From the NCBI RefSeq assembly GCF_000383855.1, contig NZ_KB912877.1, positions 1-64,000 on the forward strand: DNA of 64,000 bases. Reading direction: 5' to 3'. This document shows, piece after piece, positions 34,947 to 45,700 of the stretch. The notes beneath the pieces were generated by a model that saw nothing but the letters and a program-made list of their open reading frames with translations, did not search any database and was not told the DNA's origin. This stretch comes from Methylobacter marinus A45. Its GTDB lineage: Bacteria > Pseudomonadota > Gammaproteobacteria > Methylococcales > Methylomonadaceae. Within the stretch, counting starts at the first letter, position 1. Each line of letters opens with the position of its first letter. The position numbers and the translations under genes are program-made.

Positions 34947-35585
34947 CTATTTTTCCCGCCTGACGGTCAGGCAGCCCTGCAGAAACAAAGTCGTAATCTG
35001 CCGCGCCCATGTATTGATTTGAGCCTCATCAGGTGTGGACTCTAAACCCAGTTGCAGTCGCAGAATCCGTTCACCGCGCAATGCGCCCAGGAACTGCTCG
35101 GCGAGAAAATGGGGATCCATGATGGCGAAATAGCCAAGCCGTTGATGGCGGGCAAAAAATTGCCTGAGATGATCCAATGTGCGCTGCGGCCCTTGTTCAT
35201 AGAATTGCATGGCGAGATCGGGAAACTTTAGCGATTCACCGATCAATATGGCGCGTATGCGTACCGCATCGGGTCGCGTGATGCCGTACAGAAACTGACT
35301 GGCGAAGGCGGCTAAAGCGTCCTCCGGCTGACCTTCCAGGGTCCCATCCTCCAACAGCACAGTCACAAACGGATCACTGCAACGCTTTATGACGGCACCG
35401 AACAATCCGGCCTTGCCGCCGAATTGATTGTAAATGGTGCGCATTGACACATGCGCATCCTTGGCAACGGTTTCCAGACTCACACTTCCATAACCATGTT
35501 CCAAAAAAAGCCTGAGGGTGGAATCCAGTAATCGATCTCGACTCTGGGATTCTTCGCCCTTGCGTGGCCGTCCGCATTTAATCAT
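34947..35585 (-). CDS. TetR-family repressor of the RND operon
   Basis: The 212-residue product starts with a basic tail (KCGRPRKGEESQSRDRLLDS) and a TetR helix-turn-helix (YGSVSLETVAKDAHVSMRTI). The C-terminal ligand domain is AcrR/TetR_C-like. It is transcribed divergently from the efflux operon, with a 108-bp intergenic region carrying paired palindromes. It most likely represses the pump and itself until an effector binds. Confidence 0.9.
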   Translation of the reverse strand: MIKCGRPRKGEESQSRDRLLDSTLRLFLEHGYGSVSLETVAKDAHVSMRTIYNQFGGKAGLFGAVIKRCSDPFVTVLLEDGTLEGQPEDALAAFASQFLYGITRPDAVRIRAILIGESLKFPDLAMQFYEQGPQRTLDHLRQFFARHQRLGYFAIMDPHFLAEQFLGALRGERILRLQLGLESTPDEAQINTWARQITTLFLQGCLTVRREK

Positions 35586-35625
35586 GTGTGCACTCTTAAA
35601 ACTTTGTTGACTCGGGCAGCGATCA

Positions 35626-35658
35626 TACCGTAAATTAAACGGTAATATTTTTTACCAT
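35626..35658. promoter_or_regulatory. Candidate TetR operator
   Basis: TACCGT-N7-ACGGTA (35626-35644) is a perfect inverted repeat, followed by a third half-site TACCAT at 35653-35658. It lies between the divergent tetR and adaptor starts, where the repressor should act on both promoters. Confidence 0.7.
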
Positions 35659-35693
35659 TTATTTTTTCCTTTCAAGAACAAGGTGCAAAAGGG

Positions 35694-36902
35694 ATGAAAA
35701 AAGCAACGCGCATGTCGACCGTCATCCATCGATCAGGCCCGCCAAAAAGATCAATGCAACGCATGTGGCAAGGCCTGCTAGCCTTCGTCGCCTTGGCGGC
35801 AATGGCCGGATGCGGTGAGCAAAACGGACCGGAAGCCCAAATGGCGCAGGGCCAGGCGCCCAATGTCAAAATCGCCCAACCGTTGGCGCAGGATGTCACC
35901 GAATGGGACGAATACACAGGCCGCATCGAAGCCGTCAGTTCAGTGGATGTGCGCGCACGAGTCAGCGGCTATCTTGAGAAAGTCAATTTCAAGGCCGGGG
36001 AAAAGGTAAAGAAAGGCGACCTGTTATTTCTGATCGACCCCAAGCCATTCAAAGCCCAACTGAACTATGCCGAAGCGGAACTGGAACGGGCCAGGGCCAA
36101 GCACGAACTGGCCAAGAACGACCTGGAACGGGCTAAACGCCTGTTCCGCGCCAAAGCGATTTCCGAAGAAGAGCACGACGCCCGCAGCAAAGGCTTGCGC
36201 GAGGCCGTGGCGGCGGTTCAGTCCGCGGAAGCCAATGTTTATACAGCCCGGCTGAACCTGGATTACACCAAGGTGCGCGCGCCGATAGACGGACGCATCG
36301 GCCGTGAACTGATCACCGAGGGCAACCTGGTCAACGGCGGCGGCGCCGATGCCACCCGCCTGACTTTCATCGTCTCTACCGACCCGGTTTATGTCTACGT
36401 GGACGCGGATGAGCGCTCAGTGCTGAAGTATCGCCGCCTGGGCCAGCATATCGGCGCCGGGCAAACGCCCGTGCGGCTGGCCGTGGCGGACGAGGATGAT
36501 TTCCCGCATCAGGGCACGCTCGATTACATTTCGCCGCGCGAAGACACTGCCACCGGCACGGTAACGTTGCGCGGCGTGTTCCCCAACACGGATGACTTGC
36601 TGAGTCCCGGCTTTTTCGCGCGCATGCGTGTGCGCGGCAGCACCCCCTACCCGGCTATTCTGTTGCCTGATCGGGCCATCGCCACGGATCAGGCGCAACG
36701 CTTCGTCTGGGTCGTCAATCAAGATAATCAGGTGGAATACCGCCCAGTGACCCTGGGGGCTCACATCGGCCAGTCGCGCGTGATCAAGGAAGGGGTCAAG
36801 CCCGAAGAATGGGTCGTTGTCGAAGGCCTGCAAAAACTCAGACCGGGCATTAAGGTGAATCCGGAACGCCTCTCGCTCGCCGACCCGCATAAAGAGCAAT
36901 AA
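35694..36902 (+). CDS. RND efflux periplasmic adaptor (membrane fusion protein)
   Basis: The 402-residue product has a long N-terminal basic leader before a lipoprotein signal ending LAAMAGC. The start may therefore be internal (ATGs at 35712, 35754 and 35763). The AcrA/MexA pattern follows, with VSSVDVRARVSGYLEKVNFK, the hairpin helices ELERARAKHELAKNDLERAK and the lipoyl half YTKVRAPIDGRIGRELITEG. It bridges the inner-membrane pump and the outer-membrane channel. First gene of a three-gene operon. Confidence 0.93.
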   Translation: MKKATRMSTVIHRSGPPKRSMQRMWQGLLAFVALAAMAGCGEQNGPEAQMAQGQAPNVKIAQPLAQDVTEWDEYTGRIEAVSSVDVRARVSGYLEKVNFKAGEKVKKGDLLFLIDPKPFKAQLNYAEAELERARAKHELAKNDLERAKRLFRAKAISEEEHDARSKGLREAVAAVQSAEANVYTARLNLDYTKVRAPIDGRIGRELITEGNLVNGGGADATRLTFIVSTDPVYVYVDADERSVLKYRRLGQHIGAGQTPVRLAVADEDDFPHQGTLDYISPREDTATGTVTLRGVFPNTDDLLSPGFFARMRVRGSTPYPAILLPDRAIATDQAQRFVWVVNQDNQVEYRPVTLGAHIGQSRVIKEGVKPEEWVVVEGLQKLRPGIKVNPERLSLADPHKEQ

Positions 36903-36905
36903 ACC

Positions 36906-39900
36906 ATGAATCGCTTCACCCACTTTTTTATCGATCGGCCGATCTTCGCATCGGTCTTATCTATCCTGATCGTATTAGTTGGCGGCCTGGCGCTGATCGC
37001 CCTGCCTGTTGCCCAATACCCGGAAATCGCACCACCTACCGTGGTCATCAGCACCACCTATCCGGGCGCCAACGCCCAGGTGGTGGCCGAAACCGTGGCG
37101 ACGCCCATAGAGCAGGAAGTCAACGGCGTCGAGGACATGCTGTACATGTCCTCGCAGTCCACCAACAGCGGCAACATGGCTCTTACGGTCACCTTCAAGC
37201 CGGGCACGAATCTGGACAAGGCCCAGGTGCTGGTGCAGAACCGCGTGGCGCTGGCTGAACCCAAGCTGCCGGAAGAAGTCCGGCGGCAAGGCATCAGCGT
37301 CAAAAAGCGCAGCCCGGACTTGAGTCTGGTCGTCAACCTGATCTCTCCCGACAAGCGCTACGACAGCGTTTATCTGAGCAACTACGCGCTGCTGCAAATC
37401 AAGGATACCCTGGCACGTCTGCCCGGCGTCGGTGAAATCCTGGTGTTCGGCGCCCGCGACTACAGCATGCGGCTCTGGCTGAATCCCGAACAGGTGGCGG
37501 CGCGCAACCTGACCGCCAGCGATGTGGTCAACGCCATCCGTGAGCAGAATATCCAGGTCGCGGCCGGCGTGGTCGGCCAACAGCCGTCGAAGGAAAATAC
37601 CGACTTTCAATACACGGTCAGCACGCTGGGGCGGCTCATGGAAGCCGAGCAGTTCGCCGACATCGTAATCAAGCAAGGTGCCGACGGACAAGTGACGCGG
37701 CTCAAGGACGTGGCCCGCATCGAACTGGGCGCCAAGGACTACAACTCAGGCTTGTTCCTGGACGGCGAACCCACCGTCGGCCTCGCCCTTTTCCAGTTGC
37801 CGGGCTCCAATGCCCTGGACACCAAGGAAGCGGTCGTCGAGGCCATGGAAAGACTGAAGACGCGCTTCCCCGAAGGCCTTGAATACAATATGGTCTACGA
37901 CACCGTTGTCTTCATTCAGCAATCCATCAATGCGGTGGTCATGACGCTGTTCGAAGCCATACTGCTGGTCGTGGTCGTGGTCGTGATCTTCCTGCAGAAC
38001 TGGCGCGCGACGATCATCCCGTTGCTCGCCGTACCGGTCTCGTTGATTGGTACGTTTGCCGTCATGGCGGCCATGGGCCTGTCCCTGAATACGTTGTCGT
38101 TGTTCGGCCTGGTATTGGCCATCGGCATCGTCGTCGACGACGCCATCGTCGTGGTCGAGAACGTCGAGCGGCACATTGCCATGGGCCTGTCGGCCCGGGA
38201 CGCCACGCGCAAGGCCATGGACGAGGTCGTAGGCCCGATCATCGCCACATCTCTGGTATTGGTCGCGGTATTCGTGCCGACCGCTTTTATTACCGGCGTG
38301 TCGGGCGCTTTCTACAAACAGTTCGCGCTGACCATCGCCATTTCCACGGTTATATCGACCTTCAACTCGCTGACCTTGAGCCCGGCGTTGTGCGCATTGC
38401 TGCTGGATCGGGCGCATGGCAACAAAGACAGACTTACACGGGTGATCGATCGCCTGCTGGGCTGGTTCTTCAACGGCTTCAACAAGTTTTTTGACCGCTT
38501 CAGCGAAGGCTATTCGCGCTTGGTCGGCCGGCTGATCCGCACGACCGCGGTCGTGCTGGTGCTTTACGTCGGACTGAACGGGCTGAACTTCCTGGCTTTC
38601 GAAAAAGTCCCGACCGGCTTCATCCCGCAGCAGGACCAAGGCTACCTGATCATGTACGCGCAACTGCCTGATGCGGCTTCGCTGGCGCGCACCCAGGCCG
38701 TGGTCCGGCAGGCTACGGATATCATTCTGAATACCGAAGGCGTCAAACACTTGAACGCCTACGCCGGTTTTTCGATCCTGAGCGGCTCCAGCCAGTCCAA
38801 CGTCGCCACCATGTTCGCCCGGCTCGATGATTTCGAACAGCGCGCCGGTCACGAGAACCTGCATGCCGACGCCGTCATCAAAAACCTCCAGCAGCGTCTG
38901 GCGCAGGTCGAAGATGCCCATATCGCCGTGTTCGCGCCGCCGCCTATCCGGGGCATGGGTTCGGTGGGAGGCTTCAAACTGCAGATCCAGGACCGAACCG
39001 ATGCCGGCATCGAGGAATTGCAACGCGCGACTACGGAAATGATCGCCCAGGGCAATCAGCAGCCCGGCCTGGTGGGATTATTCACGACCTTCCGGTCCGG
39101 CGTGCCGCAATTGTTCCTGGATGTCGACCGCACGCGCGCCAAATCCATGGATGTGCCCCTGAAGGAAGTGTTTGATACCCTGCAGATCTATCTGGGCTCG
39201 CTCTATGTCAATGACTTCAACCGCTTCGGGCGGACTTATCAGGTCATGGCGCAGGCCGACTCCGAGTTCCGCATGAAGCCCGGCGACATCGCGGAATTGA
39301 AGACGCGCAACCTGCAAGGCGGCATGGTGCCGCTAGGCTCGCTGGTCGATGTCAAGGAAATGACCGGACCCGACAAGATTACCCGCTACAACATGTACCC
39401 ATCGGCGGAAATCAATGGCGGCACGTTGCCGGGGGTCAGCTCCGGGCAGGCCATCGACATCATGACCAGGCTGATGGATGCGGAACTGCCGCCGGGATTC
39501 GACTTCGAATGGACCGAGCTCAGCCTGCAGCAGGTATTGGCCGGAAACGTGGCCCTGCTGGTTTTCCCGCTCAGCGTCATCTTTGTATTCCTGGCGCTGG
39601 CGGCCCAGTACGAAAGCTGGTCCTTGCCGTTTGCGGTCATCCTGATCGTGCCGATGTGCATTCTGTCGTCGATGACCGGCATATGGCTCAGCAACATGGA
39701 CAACAACATTCTGACGCAGATCGGCTTTATCGTACTGGTGGGCCTGGCCAGCAAGAACGCGATTTTGATCGTGGAATTCGCCAAGCAGCGGCAGGAAAGC
39801 GGTCTCAACCGCTTCGAGGCCGCCGTGGAAGCCTCCCGGGTCCGATTGCGCCCTATTTTGATGACTTCGTTCGCCTTCATCATGGGCGTGTTTCCGCTGG

Positions 39901-40106
39901 TGGTCGCTGAAGGCGCGGGCGCCGAATCACGGCGTCTGCTGGGCACGGCCGTGTTCAGCGGCATGATCGGCGTGACCTTTTTCGGCCTGCTGCTGACGCC
40001 GGTCTTCTATGTGACCGTACAGGCCCTGGCGCAGCGCCTGCGGCCGGCCCGTCCCAAGACCAGCCATATACTGCCCCAAGAGCCCTCATCCGGTAACGAC
40101 CTATGA
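36906..40106 (+). CDS. RND multidrug efflux permease (HAE1 family)
   Basis: The 1066-residue product is of standard AcrB/MexB length with twelve membrane segments and two large periplasmic loops. The proton-relay aspartates are in GIVVDDAIVVVENVERH near residue 408, and the matching lysine is in GLASKNAILIVEFAKQR near residue 948. The start reads NRFTHFFIDRPIFASVLSIL. It begins 4 bp after the adaptor stop and overlaps the outer-membrane gene by 4 bp (ATGA). It exports hydrophobic drugs or solvents from the periplasm and membrane. Confidence 0.96.
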   Translation: MNRFTHFFIDRPIFASVLSILIVLVGGLALIALPVAQYPEIAPPTVVISTTYPGANAQVVAETVATPIEQEVNGVEDMLYMSSQSTNSGNMALTVTFKPGTNLDKAQVLVQNRVALAEPKLPEEVRRQGISVKKRSPDLSLVVNLISPDKRYDSVYLSNYALLQIKDTLARLPGVGEILVFGARDYSMRLWLNPEQVAARNLTASDVVNAIREQNIQVAAGVVGQQPSKENTDFQYTVSTLGRLMEAEQFADIVIKQGADGQVTRLKDVARIELGAKDYNSGLFLDGEPTVGLALFQLPGSNALDTKEAVVEAMERLKTRFPEGLEYNMVYDTVVFIQQSINAVVMTLFEAILLVVVVVVIFLQNWRATIIPLLAVPVSLIGTFAVMAAMGLSLNTLSLFGLVLAIGIVVDDAIVVVENVERHIAMGLSARDATRKAMDEVVGPIIATSLVLVAVFVPTAFITGVSGAFYKQFALTIAISTVISTFNSLTLSPALCALLLDRAHGNKDRLTRVIDRLLGWFFNGFNKFFDRFSEGYSRLVGRLIRTTAVVLVLYVGLNGLNFLAFEKVPTGFIPQQDQGYLIMYAQLPDAASLARTQAVVRQATDIILNTEGVKHLNAYAGFSILSGSSQSNVATMFARLDDFEQRAGHENLHADAVIKNLQQRLAQVEDAHIAVFAPPPIRGMGSVGGFKLQIQDRTDAGIEELQRATTEMIAQGNQQPGLVGLFTTFRSGVPQLFLDVDRTRAKSMDVPLKEVFDTLQIYLGSLYVNDFNRFGRTYQVMAQADSEFRMKPGDIAELKTRNLQGGMVPLGSLVDVKEMTGPDKITRYNMYPSAEINGGTLPGVSSGQAIDIMTRLMDAELPPGFDFEWTELSLQQVLAGNVALLVFPLSVIFVFLALAAQYESWSLPFAVILIVPMCILSSMTGIWLSNMDNNILTQIGFIVLVGLASKNAILIVEFAKQRQESGLNRFEAAVEASRVRLRPILMTSFAFIMGVFPLVVAEGAGAESRRLLGTAVFSGMIGVTFFGLLLTPVFYVTVQALAQRLRPARPKTSHILPQEPSSGNDL

Positions 40107-41545
40107 TCCCGCACAGAACCCACTCCCGCACCGCCATGACATTGCTGGGCGCTACGCTGCTGAGCGCCTGCGCCGTTGGCCCGGACTACGAAATGCCCGC
40201 GACCGACACGCCCCAGACCTTCGTCCATGCCGTCCATCCTGAATTCTCCGGGCAAGGCGTGGAAGTAAATTGGTGGACGCTGTTCGATGACCGGCAACTG
40301 ACGGCGCTGGTCGATCAGACTATTCAGCATAACCGCGATCTTGAAACAGCCCGCGCCAATCTGCGCGAGGCACGGGCGCTCTACCTGGAAGCGGGGCTGA
40401 ATCTGGCCCCCATCGTAAGCTCGCACGCCAATTACACCGAGCAGAAACGCAGTAGAGGCGCATTAAACAACCTGAGTTATGCACCGCGTCAGCTGAAACT
40501 CTACAATATCGGCTTCGATGCTTTCTGGGAAGTCGATTTCTTTGGCCGCGTACGGCGCAACGTCGAAGCGAGCAGCGATGAAGTCGAGGCGCAGGAAGCC
40601 AGTCTGCGCGATCTCAGCGTCACCCTGATCGCCGAAGTGGCCCGAAATTACTTCGAATTGCGCGGTTTGCAAAACCAGCTGGCCGTGGCCAAAAAGAACG
40701 CCGAAAACCAGGCGCAAACCCTGGAAATCACACGCGTTCGGCTCGACAGCGGACGCGGCACGGAACTCGATACCTCAAGGGCCGTAGCTCAGCTCGACTC
40801 CACCCGGGCGACCATCCCGCCGCTGGAAAACGCTATCTACCAGGCTATTCATCGGCTCGGCGTGTTGACCGGCCAATTGCCGGATGCGCTGGTCAGGGAA
40901 CTGGAACAGCCGGCGCCGATGCCCAAAATTCCAGAGACCATTCAGATCGGCAGTCCCGCCGAACTGCTGCGGCGCCGCTCCGACATCCGCATTGCCGAAC
41001 GCACGCTGGCCGCCGCCACCGCCCGCATCGGCGTCGCCACGGCCGATCTTTTTCCGCGCGTGACATTTGTCGGCACCATATCCCTGGAAGCCACCACACT
41101 GTCAGGCGTCGGCGCGGCGGGTTCGGACACCTATTCCGTAGGCCCCCGGATCAGCTGGGCCGCCCTGGACCTGGGACGTGTGTATGCCCGCATCAAGGCC
41201 GCCGATGCCAGCGCCGAGGCCAGTCTGGCCCAGTACGAGCAAACGGTGCTGAACGCTTTGGAGGAAACGGAAAACGCGCTGGTCAACTACAATCGCGAGC
41301 GGGCCCGGCAGGCATTGCTCGCTACAGCCGCCAAAGCCAGCGAAAGAGCCCATGAATTGGCTCACCTGCGCTTCGAGGAAGGCGTGGCCGATTTCCTGAC
41401 CGTACTGGACACTGAATTGCGTTTACTGGAGGACCAGAGCCAGCTGGCCCAGAGCGAAACCGCCACGGCAACAGCGCTGGCGGCGCTTTACAAAGCCCTG
41501 GGCGGAGGCTGGGAGTCTACTGTCGCGCTGGAAAAAAGCAATTAA
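40103..41545 (+). CDS. Outer-membrane efflux channel (NodT/OprM family)
   Basis: The 480-residue lipoprotein has lipobox LLSAC followed by AVGPDYEMPATDTPQTF. Two OEP domains carry the repeated helical hairpins, including NRDLETARANLREARALYLE and SLAQYEQTVLNALEETENAL. It completes the tripartite pump. Its start overlaps the permease stop. A large hairpin follows at 41554-41592. Confidence 0.95.
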   Translation: MIPHRTHSRTAMTLLGATLLSACAVGPDYEMPATDTPQTFVHAVHPEFSGQGVEVNWWTLFDDRQLTALVDQTIQHNRDLETARANLREARALYLEAGLNLAPIVSSHANYTEQKRSRGALNNLSYAPRQLKLYNIGFDAFWEVDFFGRVRRNVEASSDEVEAQEASLRDLSVTLIAEVARNYFELRGLQNQLAVAKKNAENQAQTLEITRVRLDSGRGTELDTSRAVAQLDSTRATIPPLENAIYQAIHRLGVLTGQLPDALVRELEQPAPMPKIPETIQIGSPAELLRRRSDIRIAERTLAAATARIGVATADLFPRVTFVGTISLEATTLSGVGAAGSDTYSVGPRISWAALDLGRVYARIKAADASAEASLAQYEQTVLNALEETENALVNYNRERARQALLATAAKASERAHELAHLRFEEGVADFLTVLDTELRLLEDQSQLAQSETATATALAALYKALGGGWESTVALEKSN

Positions 41546-41553
41546 CGGAGAAG

Positions 41554-41592
41554 TGCCGCGGTTGCGACAAACCGTAATCGCAACTCGCGGCA
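41554..41592. terminator. Hairpin between convergent genes
   Basis: TGCCGCGGTTGCGA and TCGCAACTCGCGGCA pair over 14 bp with one bulge around a 10-base loop. It lies 8 bp after the efflux operon and before the convergent DUF805 gene. There is no long T-run, so it may be bidirectional or simply an mRNA-stabilising hairpin. Confidence 0.55.
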
Positions 41593-41609
41593 TCACGTCT
41601 GGACGGCTT

Positions 41610-41978
41610 TTAACCGAGCTTGGGATTCGACCCGTATTGATTGTCACCAGGCTGACTGTCCTGGACAAAAAAGAAAATCAGAATCAGGCCGCCGATAATC
41701 GGAATCAGCATAAGCAATTGCCACCAGCCGCTGCGGCCAATATCATGCAGTCTTCTCGCGCCCACGGCTAGAGATGGAACCAGCATGGCCAGCATAAACA
41801 GGCCGCTGAGTAAACCGGTGCCTGTCTCCTCATCAAACGTCCCCGTTACTTGATCAATGACGGACAAGGCAAAATAGATGAGAAAATAAAACAGAATGAA
41901 ATACCAGAACTCCTGTCGCTGTGCCCGCCCGGTAAACACGGCATATTTATTCTTCACCACGTCAAGATACCAATTCAT
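41610..41978 (-). CDS. DUF805 family inner-membrane protein
   Basis: The product has 122 residues from the ATG at 41978, chosen because AGGAGA lies 7 bp upstream. It begins MNWYLDVVKNKYAVFTGRAQ with RQEFWYFILFYFLI, the DUF805 signature. The late VGARRLHDIGRSGWWQLLML is also diagnostic. Three to four membrane segments. Function unknown. Confidence 0.9.
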   Translation of the reverse strand: MNWYLDVVKNKYAVFTGRAQRQEFWYFILFYFLIYFALSVIDQVTGTFDEETGTGLLSGLFMLAMLVPSLAVGARRLHDIGRSGWWQLLMLIPIIGGLILIFFFVQDSQPGDNQYGSNPKLG

Positions 41979-42377
41979 AATGCTCTCCTGGAAAAATTTG
42001 TTATTTTTCATACATCCGCTTTTCAGTATAGCTGAGTTATAGCATCACCTCTTAATTACATAAAATCAGAAGGTTACAAAACTCACTTCAGTCCCGCGCG
42101 TAAGCACCGCCTTTCGCAGTTCAAATTTCGGTACGGGCTGAAGGGAATCACAGACATGTTGAATTTTGCCTGGCAAGGGGAAACAAGGCCTTAACAATCG
42201 GTTAGAGCAGCTGCGATCGGGCATTTTGGCACTGACCACTTTCGATGTGACCGCTTATCCAGCGTGACGGGCGTCTCAATTTTTTTATTGAGCGTTTTTT
42301 AATGATTTTTTAAGTGTATTTTAATATTACCGGATCAATATCAGGGTTATTTTTAGTTCAATTATTTAGGCCAATCG
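41979..42377. other. Gene-free stretch
   Basis: About 400 bp, becoming very AT-rich after 42270. No frame or strong hairpin is supported. It presumably holds the promoters of the DUF805 gene and of the small gene at 42378. Confidence 0.4.
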
Positions 42378-42629
42378 TTGAGTATTGAAAAACTAACCCT
42401 GGATCAGTTTAATCAACTTTATCTGGAATCCCGGGAGCAATCAGAACGAGTTGAACATACGGAAATGATTATCGCTCGCTGTTACCATCCATTCTTAGGG
42501 CAAATCTTATTGATTGCTGACATTGAAGAAGGCATTGCCATAGTCCATCATAATGATGATCTCCTAGGCAAAAGCCTCTTGCCAAACATACCCGCGTTGA
42601 AAACCTCTTCCTGCATATCAGAAGCTTAA
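42378..42629 (+). CDS. Small hypothetical protein (83 residues)
   Basis: The frame begins with a TTG at 42378; there is no nearby ATG. The peptide SIEKLTLDQFNQLYLESREQ is helical and acidic, and a beta-rich part with ILLIADIEEGIAIVHHN follows. Composition is protein-like. No family recognised and no strong ribosome site. Confidence 0.4.
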   Translation: MSIEKLTLDQFNQLYLESREQSERVEHTEMIIARCYHPFLGQILLIADIEEGIAIVHHNDDLLGKSLLPNIPALKTSSCISEA

Positions 42630-42863
42630 GTTTTTCGCGTCGAATCTGTTTTCCCATTACCCCGTTAGGAACAGCGACTACCATCCTGACCGGGCTACCT
42701 TCCGCACCCGGATATTTCATAAAAACGCAGACAAAGACCAAGTCTAAATTGCACCCGCCCTGCAACAGGATAAAATGGAACAAAAAAATGCTCGTGCCGT
42801 AAAACGGCGGCGCATTTTTCACTTTTACTATTCATTTATATCAGCGGGTTTTGATACGAAAAC

Positions 42864-43037
42864 ATGAGGAAACGTAAGAAAAATACCAATCAAACCGATT
42901 TATTCGAGTTGGTGTCGCATTTGGAACAGTTGGAACAGATCAGCTCGGAGCTGAAGATGACCGCATCGCTGACCCCGTTGGAATTAAGCACTATCGTCGA
43001 AAAACAAATTGATTGGGTGGAGTTGGATGAAGACTGA
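42864..43037 (+). CDS. Small acidic helical protein (57 residues)
   Basis: An ATG at 42864 opens 57 codons to a TGA at 43035-43037. The N-terminus is basic (MRKRKKNTNQTD). A coiled-coil-like helix follows (LFELVSHLEQLEQISSELKM), and the end is acidic (VEKQIDWVELDED). The clear amphipathic pattern supports a real gene. Not recognised. It is convergent with recD2. Confidence 0.5.
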   Translation: MRKRKKNTNQTDLFELVSHLEQLEQISSELKMTASLTPLELSTIVEKQIDWVELDED

Positions 43038-43161
43038 ATCAAGATGCGGAACCTGCTGAGGTCCAGAAACGAATCAGCGCATCAGACCATCCGGTTTTCG
43101 ATGTGCCGGTTCAGTCTCCTTGTAAGCACCACGCCGCATCCCGGCCTGAACCAGGACTGCG

Positions 43162-45405
43162 TCACGGTATTACCTCAGGCCGCGCTGGCTGCCTGCTTAA
43201 CCGCCCGGCCAGATGGGTCAGCCGCCGCCCCGATTTTTGCGTCCTGACCGCCATCCCCAAGGCTTTCGGCTGCGTTATGATCACTACCAACTGCTTGCCG
43301 CGCGTCACGCCCGTGTAAACCAGATTCCGCTCCAGCAAGGTGTAGTGCTGCATCGCCAGCGGCATGACCACGACCGGATACTCGGAGCCCTGGCTTTTGT
43401 GGATGCTGGTGGCATAGGCCAGCGCTATTTCGTCCAGCTCGCTGAATTCATAATCCACGTCCCGGTCATCGAAGCGGATGGACAGCCGGCTTTCCTCCGG
43501 ATCGATGCGCTGTATGCGGCCGATGTCGCCGTTGAACACGTCCTTATCGTAGTTATTGACATTCTGGATCACCTTGTCGCCGGGCGCATAAGTGGAGCCG
43601 TACCGGCTGATCTTCGGCTCGCTATGGCCGTTCAGACGGGCTTGCAGCTCGACATTGAGCGAGCGGGCGCCCAGGCCGCCGCGGTTCATCGGCGTCAGCA
43701 CCTGGATGTCGTCGATCGGATCAAGACCGAAGCGCTTCGGGATGCGTTCGGTCACGACCTGGATCAGCTTGGCGAAGACCTCTTCCGGCGTTTCGGCATG
43801 AAGACAGTAAAAGTCCGACAAACCATCGGCTTTCTCGGCAGATGGCACCTGCCCTTGATTGATCTTGTGGGCATTGACGATGATTTTGGAAGTTGCCGCC
43901 TGGCGGAAGATTTCGGTCAGGCGCACGGTAGTGATTTGTCCGGAATCGATGATGTCGGCCAGCACGGCGCCGGGGCCGACCGTCGGCAATTGATCGACAT
44001 CGCCGACGATCAGCATGGCGGCGTGAGTCGGTATGGCTTTCAGCAGCTGGTTCGTCAGCACCACGTCCATCATCGAGGCCTCGTCGATCACCAGCAAGTC
44101 GATAGCGAGCGGATTGTCGTCATTGTGCTTGAAAGCAAAAGCCTGGGGGTCGAACTCCAGCAAGCGATGCACGGTTCTCGCTTCCAGGCCGGTCGATTCG
44201 GCCAGGCGCTTGGCCGCCCGGCCGGTCGGGGCGCACAGGCCGATATTGATGCGCTTGGCCCTGAGAATCTTGAGAATGCTGTTGACCAGCGTGGTCTTGC
44301 CGACGCCGGGGCCGCCGGTAATGACCGACACCTTGCTATTCAGCACTTGCTCGATCGCGGCCTTCTGCGACTCCGAAAGCGCCAGACCGGTCTTTTCCTC
44401 GACCCAGGGAATGGCCTTGCCGGCATCGATATCGCCCCACGGCGGCCTGCCCTCTTTCAGGCGCAGCAAATGCGTGGCACAGCCGATCTCGGCCCGGTAC
44501 AGCGGCGTCAAAAACAAGGCCTCCTGTCCATCTATGATCTCGGACACCAGGTTTTCCTCGGTCAATTCTTCGCCAATCGCCTGCTCGATAATGTCAGCGG
44601 GGATCTCCAGCAGCCTGACGGCCATCTCGATCAGCTGATCCCGGAATGCGGCGCAATGCCCCTCGCCGGACCATTCCTGCAGCACGTGCCGCACGCCGGC
44701 TTGCGCCCGGATCAGGGACTGCGTGCCGATGCCCAGTTTTTGCGCCAGCGTGTCGGCGGTCCTGAAACCGATGCCGTGAATATCCAGCGCCAGCCGGTAG
44801 GGATTTTCCTGGACCTTGGCGATGGCCTCGTCACCGTAGGTTTTATAAATCCTGACGGAACGGGACGTGCCGACGCCGTGCGATTGCAGGAACACCATGA
44901 TCTCGCGGATGGCTTTCTGTTCCGACCAGGCATTCGTGACTTGCTCCTGACGCTTCCTGCCGATACCCGGCAGTTCCCGCAAACGTTCGGGTGTTTGCTC
45001 GATCACGTCGAACACATCGATGCCGAAGGCCTTAACCAGCTTCTTGGCGAAGTGCGGCCCGATGCCTTTGACCATACCCGATCCGAGGTATTTTTCGATG
45101 CCCTCCAACGTGGTCGGCGGCACGACCTTCAGCTCTTTGGCCTTGAATTGCAGGCCGTGCTGCCGGTCGTTGATCCACGCTCCCAGGCACTCGATGAATT
45201 CGCCGGCCGATACGCTGGCGGCCGAGCCAATGACCGTCACCGGGTCACGGTTGCCTTTGACCTTGACGCGCAGCACGCAGAAGCCGGAGGCCTCGCTGTG
45301 GAAGGTGACGCGTTCGATGGAGCCTGAAAGATGTTCAGAACCGGAATAATGGGAAGACAAACAGATCGTTCTCGCTTCTGCTGGATAGATGCATTTAATC
45401 AGCAA
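43162..45405 (-). CDS. recD2: RecD2-like ATP-dependent DNA helicase
   Basis: The 747-residue product has an N-terminal OB-like region ([20 protein letters not shown]) and tandem helix-hairpin-helix motifs ([19 protein letters not shown] and [15 protein letters not shown]). SF1B helicase motifs follow, with Walker [12 protein letters not shown] near residue 358, VIDEASMMD and the UvrD-C-like [17 protein letters not shown]. This is the stand-alone RecD2 family, not RecBCD-associated RecD. No ATG start exists in the N-terminal region. A TTG at 45405 or one about 48 bp inside must be used. Confidence 0.92.
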   Translation of the reverse strand: MLIKCIYPAEARTICLSSHYSGSEHLSGSIERVTFHSEASGFCVLRVKVKGNRDPVTVIGSAASVSAGEFIECLGAWINDRQHGLQFKAKELKVVPPTTLEGIEKYLGSGMVKGIGPHFAKKLVKAFGIDVFDVIEQTPERLRELPGIGRKRQEQVTNAWSEQKAIREIMVFLQSHGVGTSRSVRIYKTYGDEAIAKVQENPYRLALDIHGIGFRTADTLAQKLGIGTQSLIRAQAGVRHVLQEWSGEGHCAAFRDQLIEMAVRLLEIPADIIEQAIGEELTEENLVSEIIDGQEALFLTPLYRAEIGCATHLLRLKEGRPPWGDIDAGKAIPWVEEKTGLALSESQKAAIEQVLNSKVSVITGGPGVGKTTLVNSILKILRAKRINIGLCAPTGRAAKRLAESTGLEARTVHRLLEFDPQAFAFKHNDDNPLAIDLLVIDEASMMDVVLTNQLLKAIPTHAAMLIVGDVDQLPTVGPGAVLADIIDSGQITTVRLTEIFRQAATSKIIVNAHKINQGQVPSAEKADGLSDFYCLHAETPEEVFAKLIQVVTERIPKRFGLDPIDDIQVLTPMNRGGLGARSLNVELQARLNGHSEPKISRYGSTYAPGDKVIQNVNNYDKDVFNGDIGRIQRIDPEESRLSIRFDDRDVDYEFSELDEIALAYATSIHKSQGSEYPVVVMPLAMQHYTLLERNLVYTGVTRGKQLVVIITQPKALGMAVRTQKSGRRLTHLAGRLSRQPARPEVIP

Positions 45406-45624
45406 TCAGCGCGATGATAAACAAAAATACGCCTGAATGATAAACAGATTTTCCGTCAGGGTAAAAAGCCGGATGGGTGGGAGCAAATCGCCGATAATAC
45501 GCTTACCGTCGAGCTAAATCTCCGCCACCGGTATTGATGTGGGCAAAACGTTTATTAAGTCTTTCGGCAAATGCGTCAATCACTATGTAGCGATGAGGCA
45601 TTTGCCTTGATCACCTGCCGGCTG

Positions 45625-45654
45625 ATTATTTTTTTGTCATGAAAAAATAAGCCG
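45625..45654. other. Attachment site attL (30-bp direct repeat)
   Basis: The 30-base sequence ATTATTTTTTTGTCATGAAA plus AAATAAGCCG is identical to 54595-54624. It contains an A/T-rich near-palindrome centred on GTCATGA. It marks the end of the integrated element distal to the integrase gene. Confidence 0.85.
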
Positions 45655-45700
45655 CACTGAATACCGCAAAAATAAAGGGATTTGAAGAACATAATGATTA

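Noticed and set aside
37746-39023. A 425-codon minus-strand frame inside the RND permease gene
   Set aside because: It is antisense to a fully conserved permease, and its Gln/Arg/His-rich composition is typical of shadow frames.
43213-45327. A 704-codon plus-strand frame opposite recD2
   Set aside because: It mirrors recD2 almost completely, has no recognisable domain and is a shadow of its codon usage.
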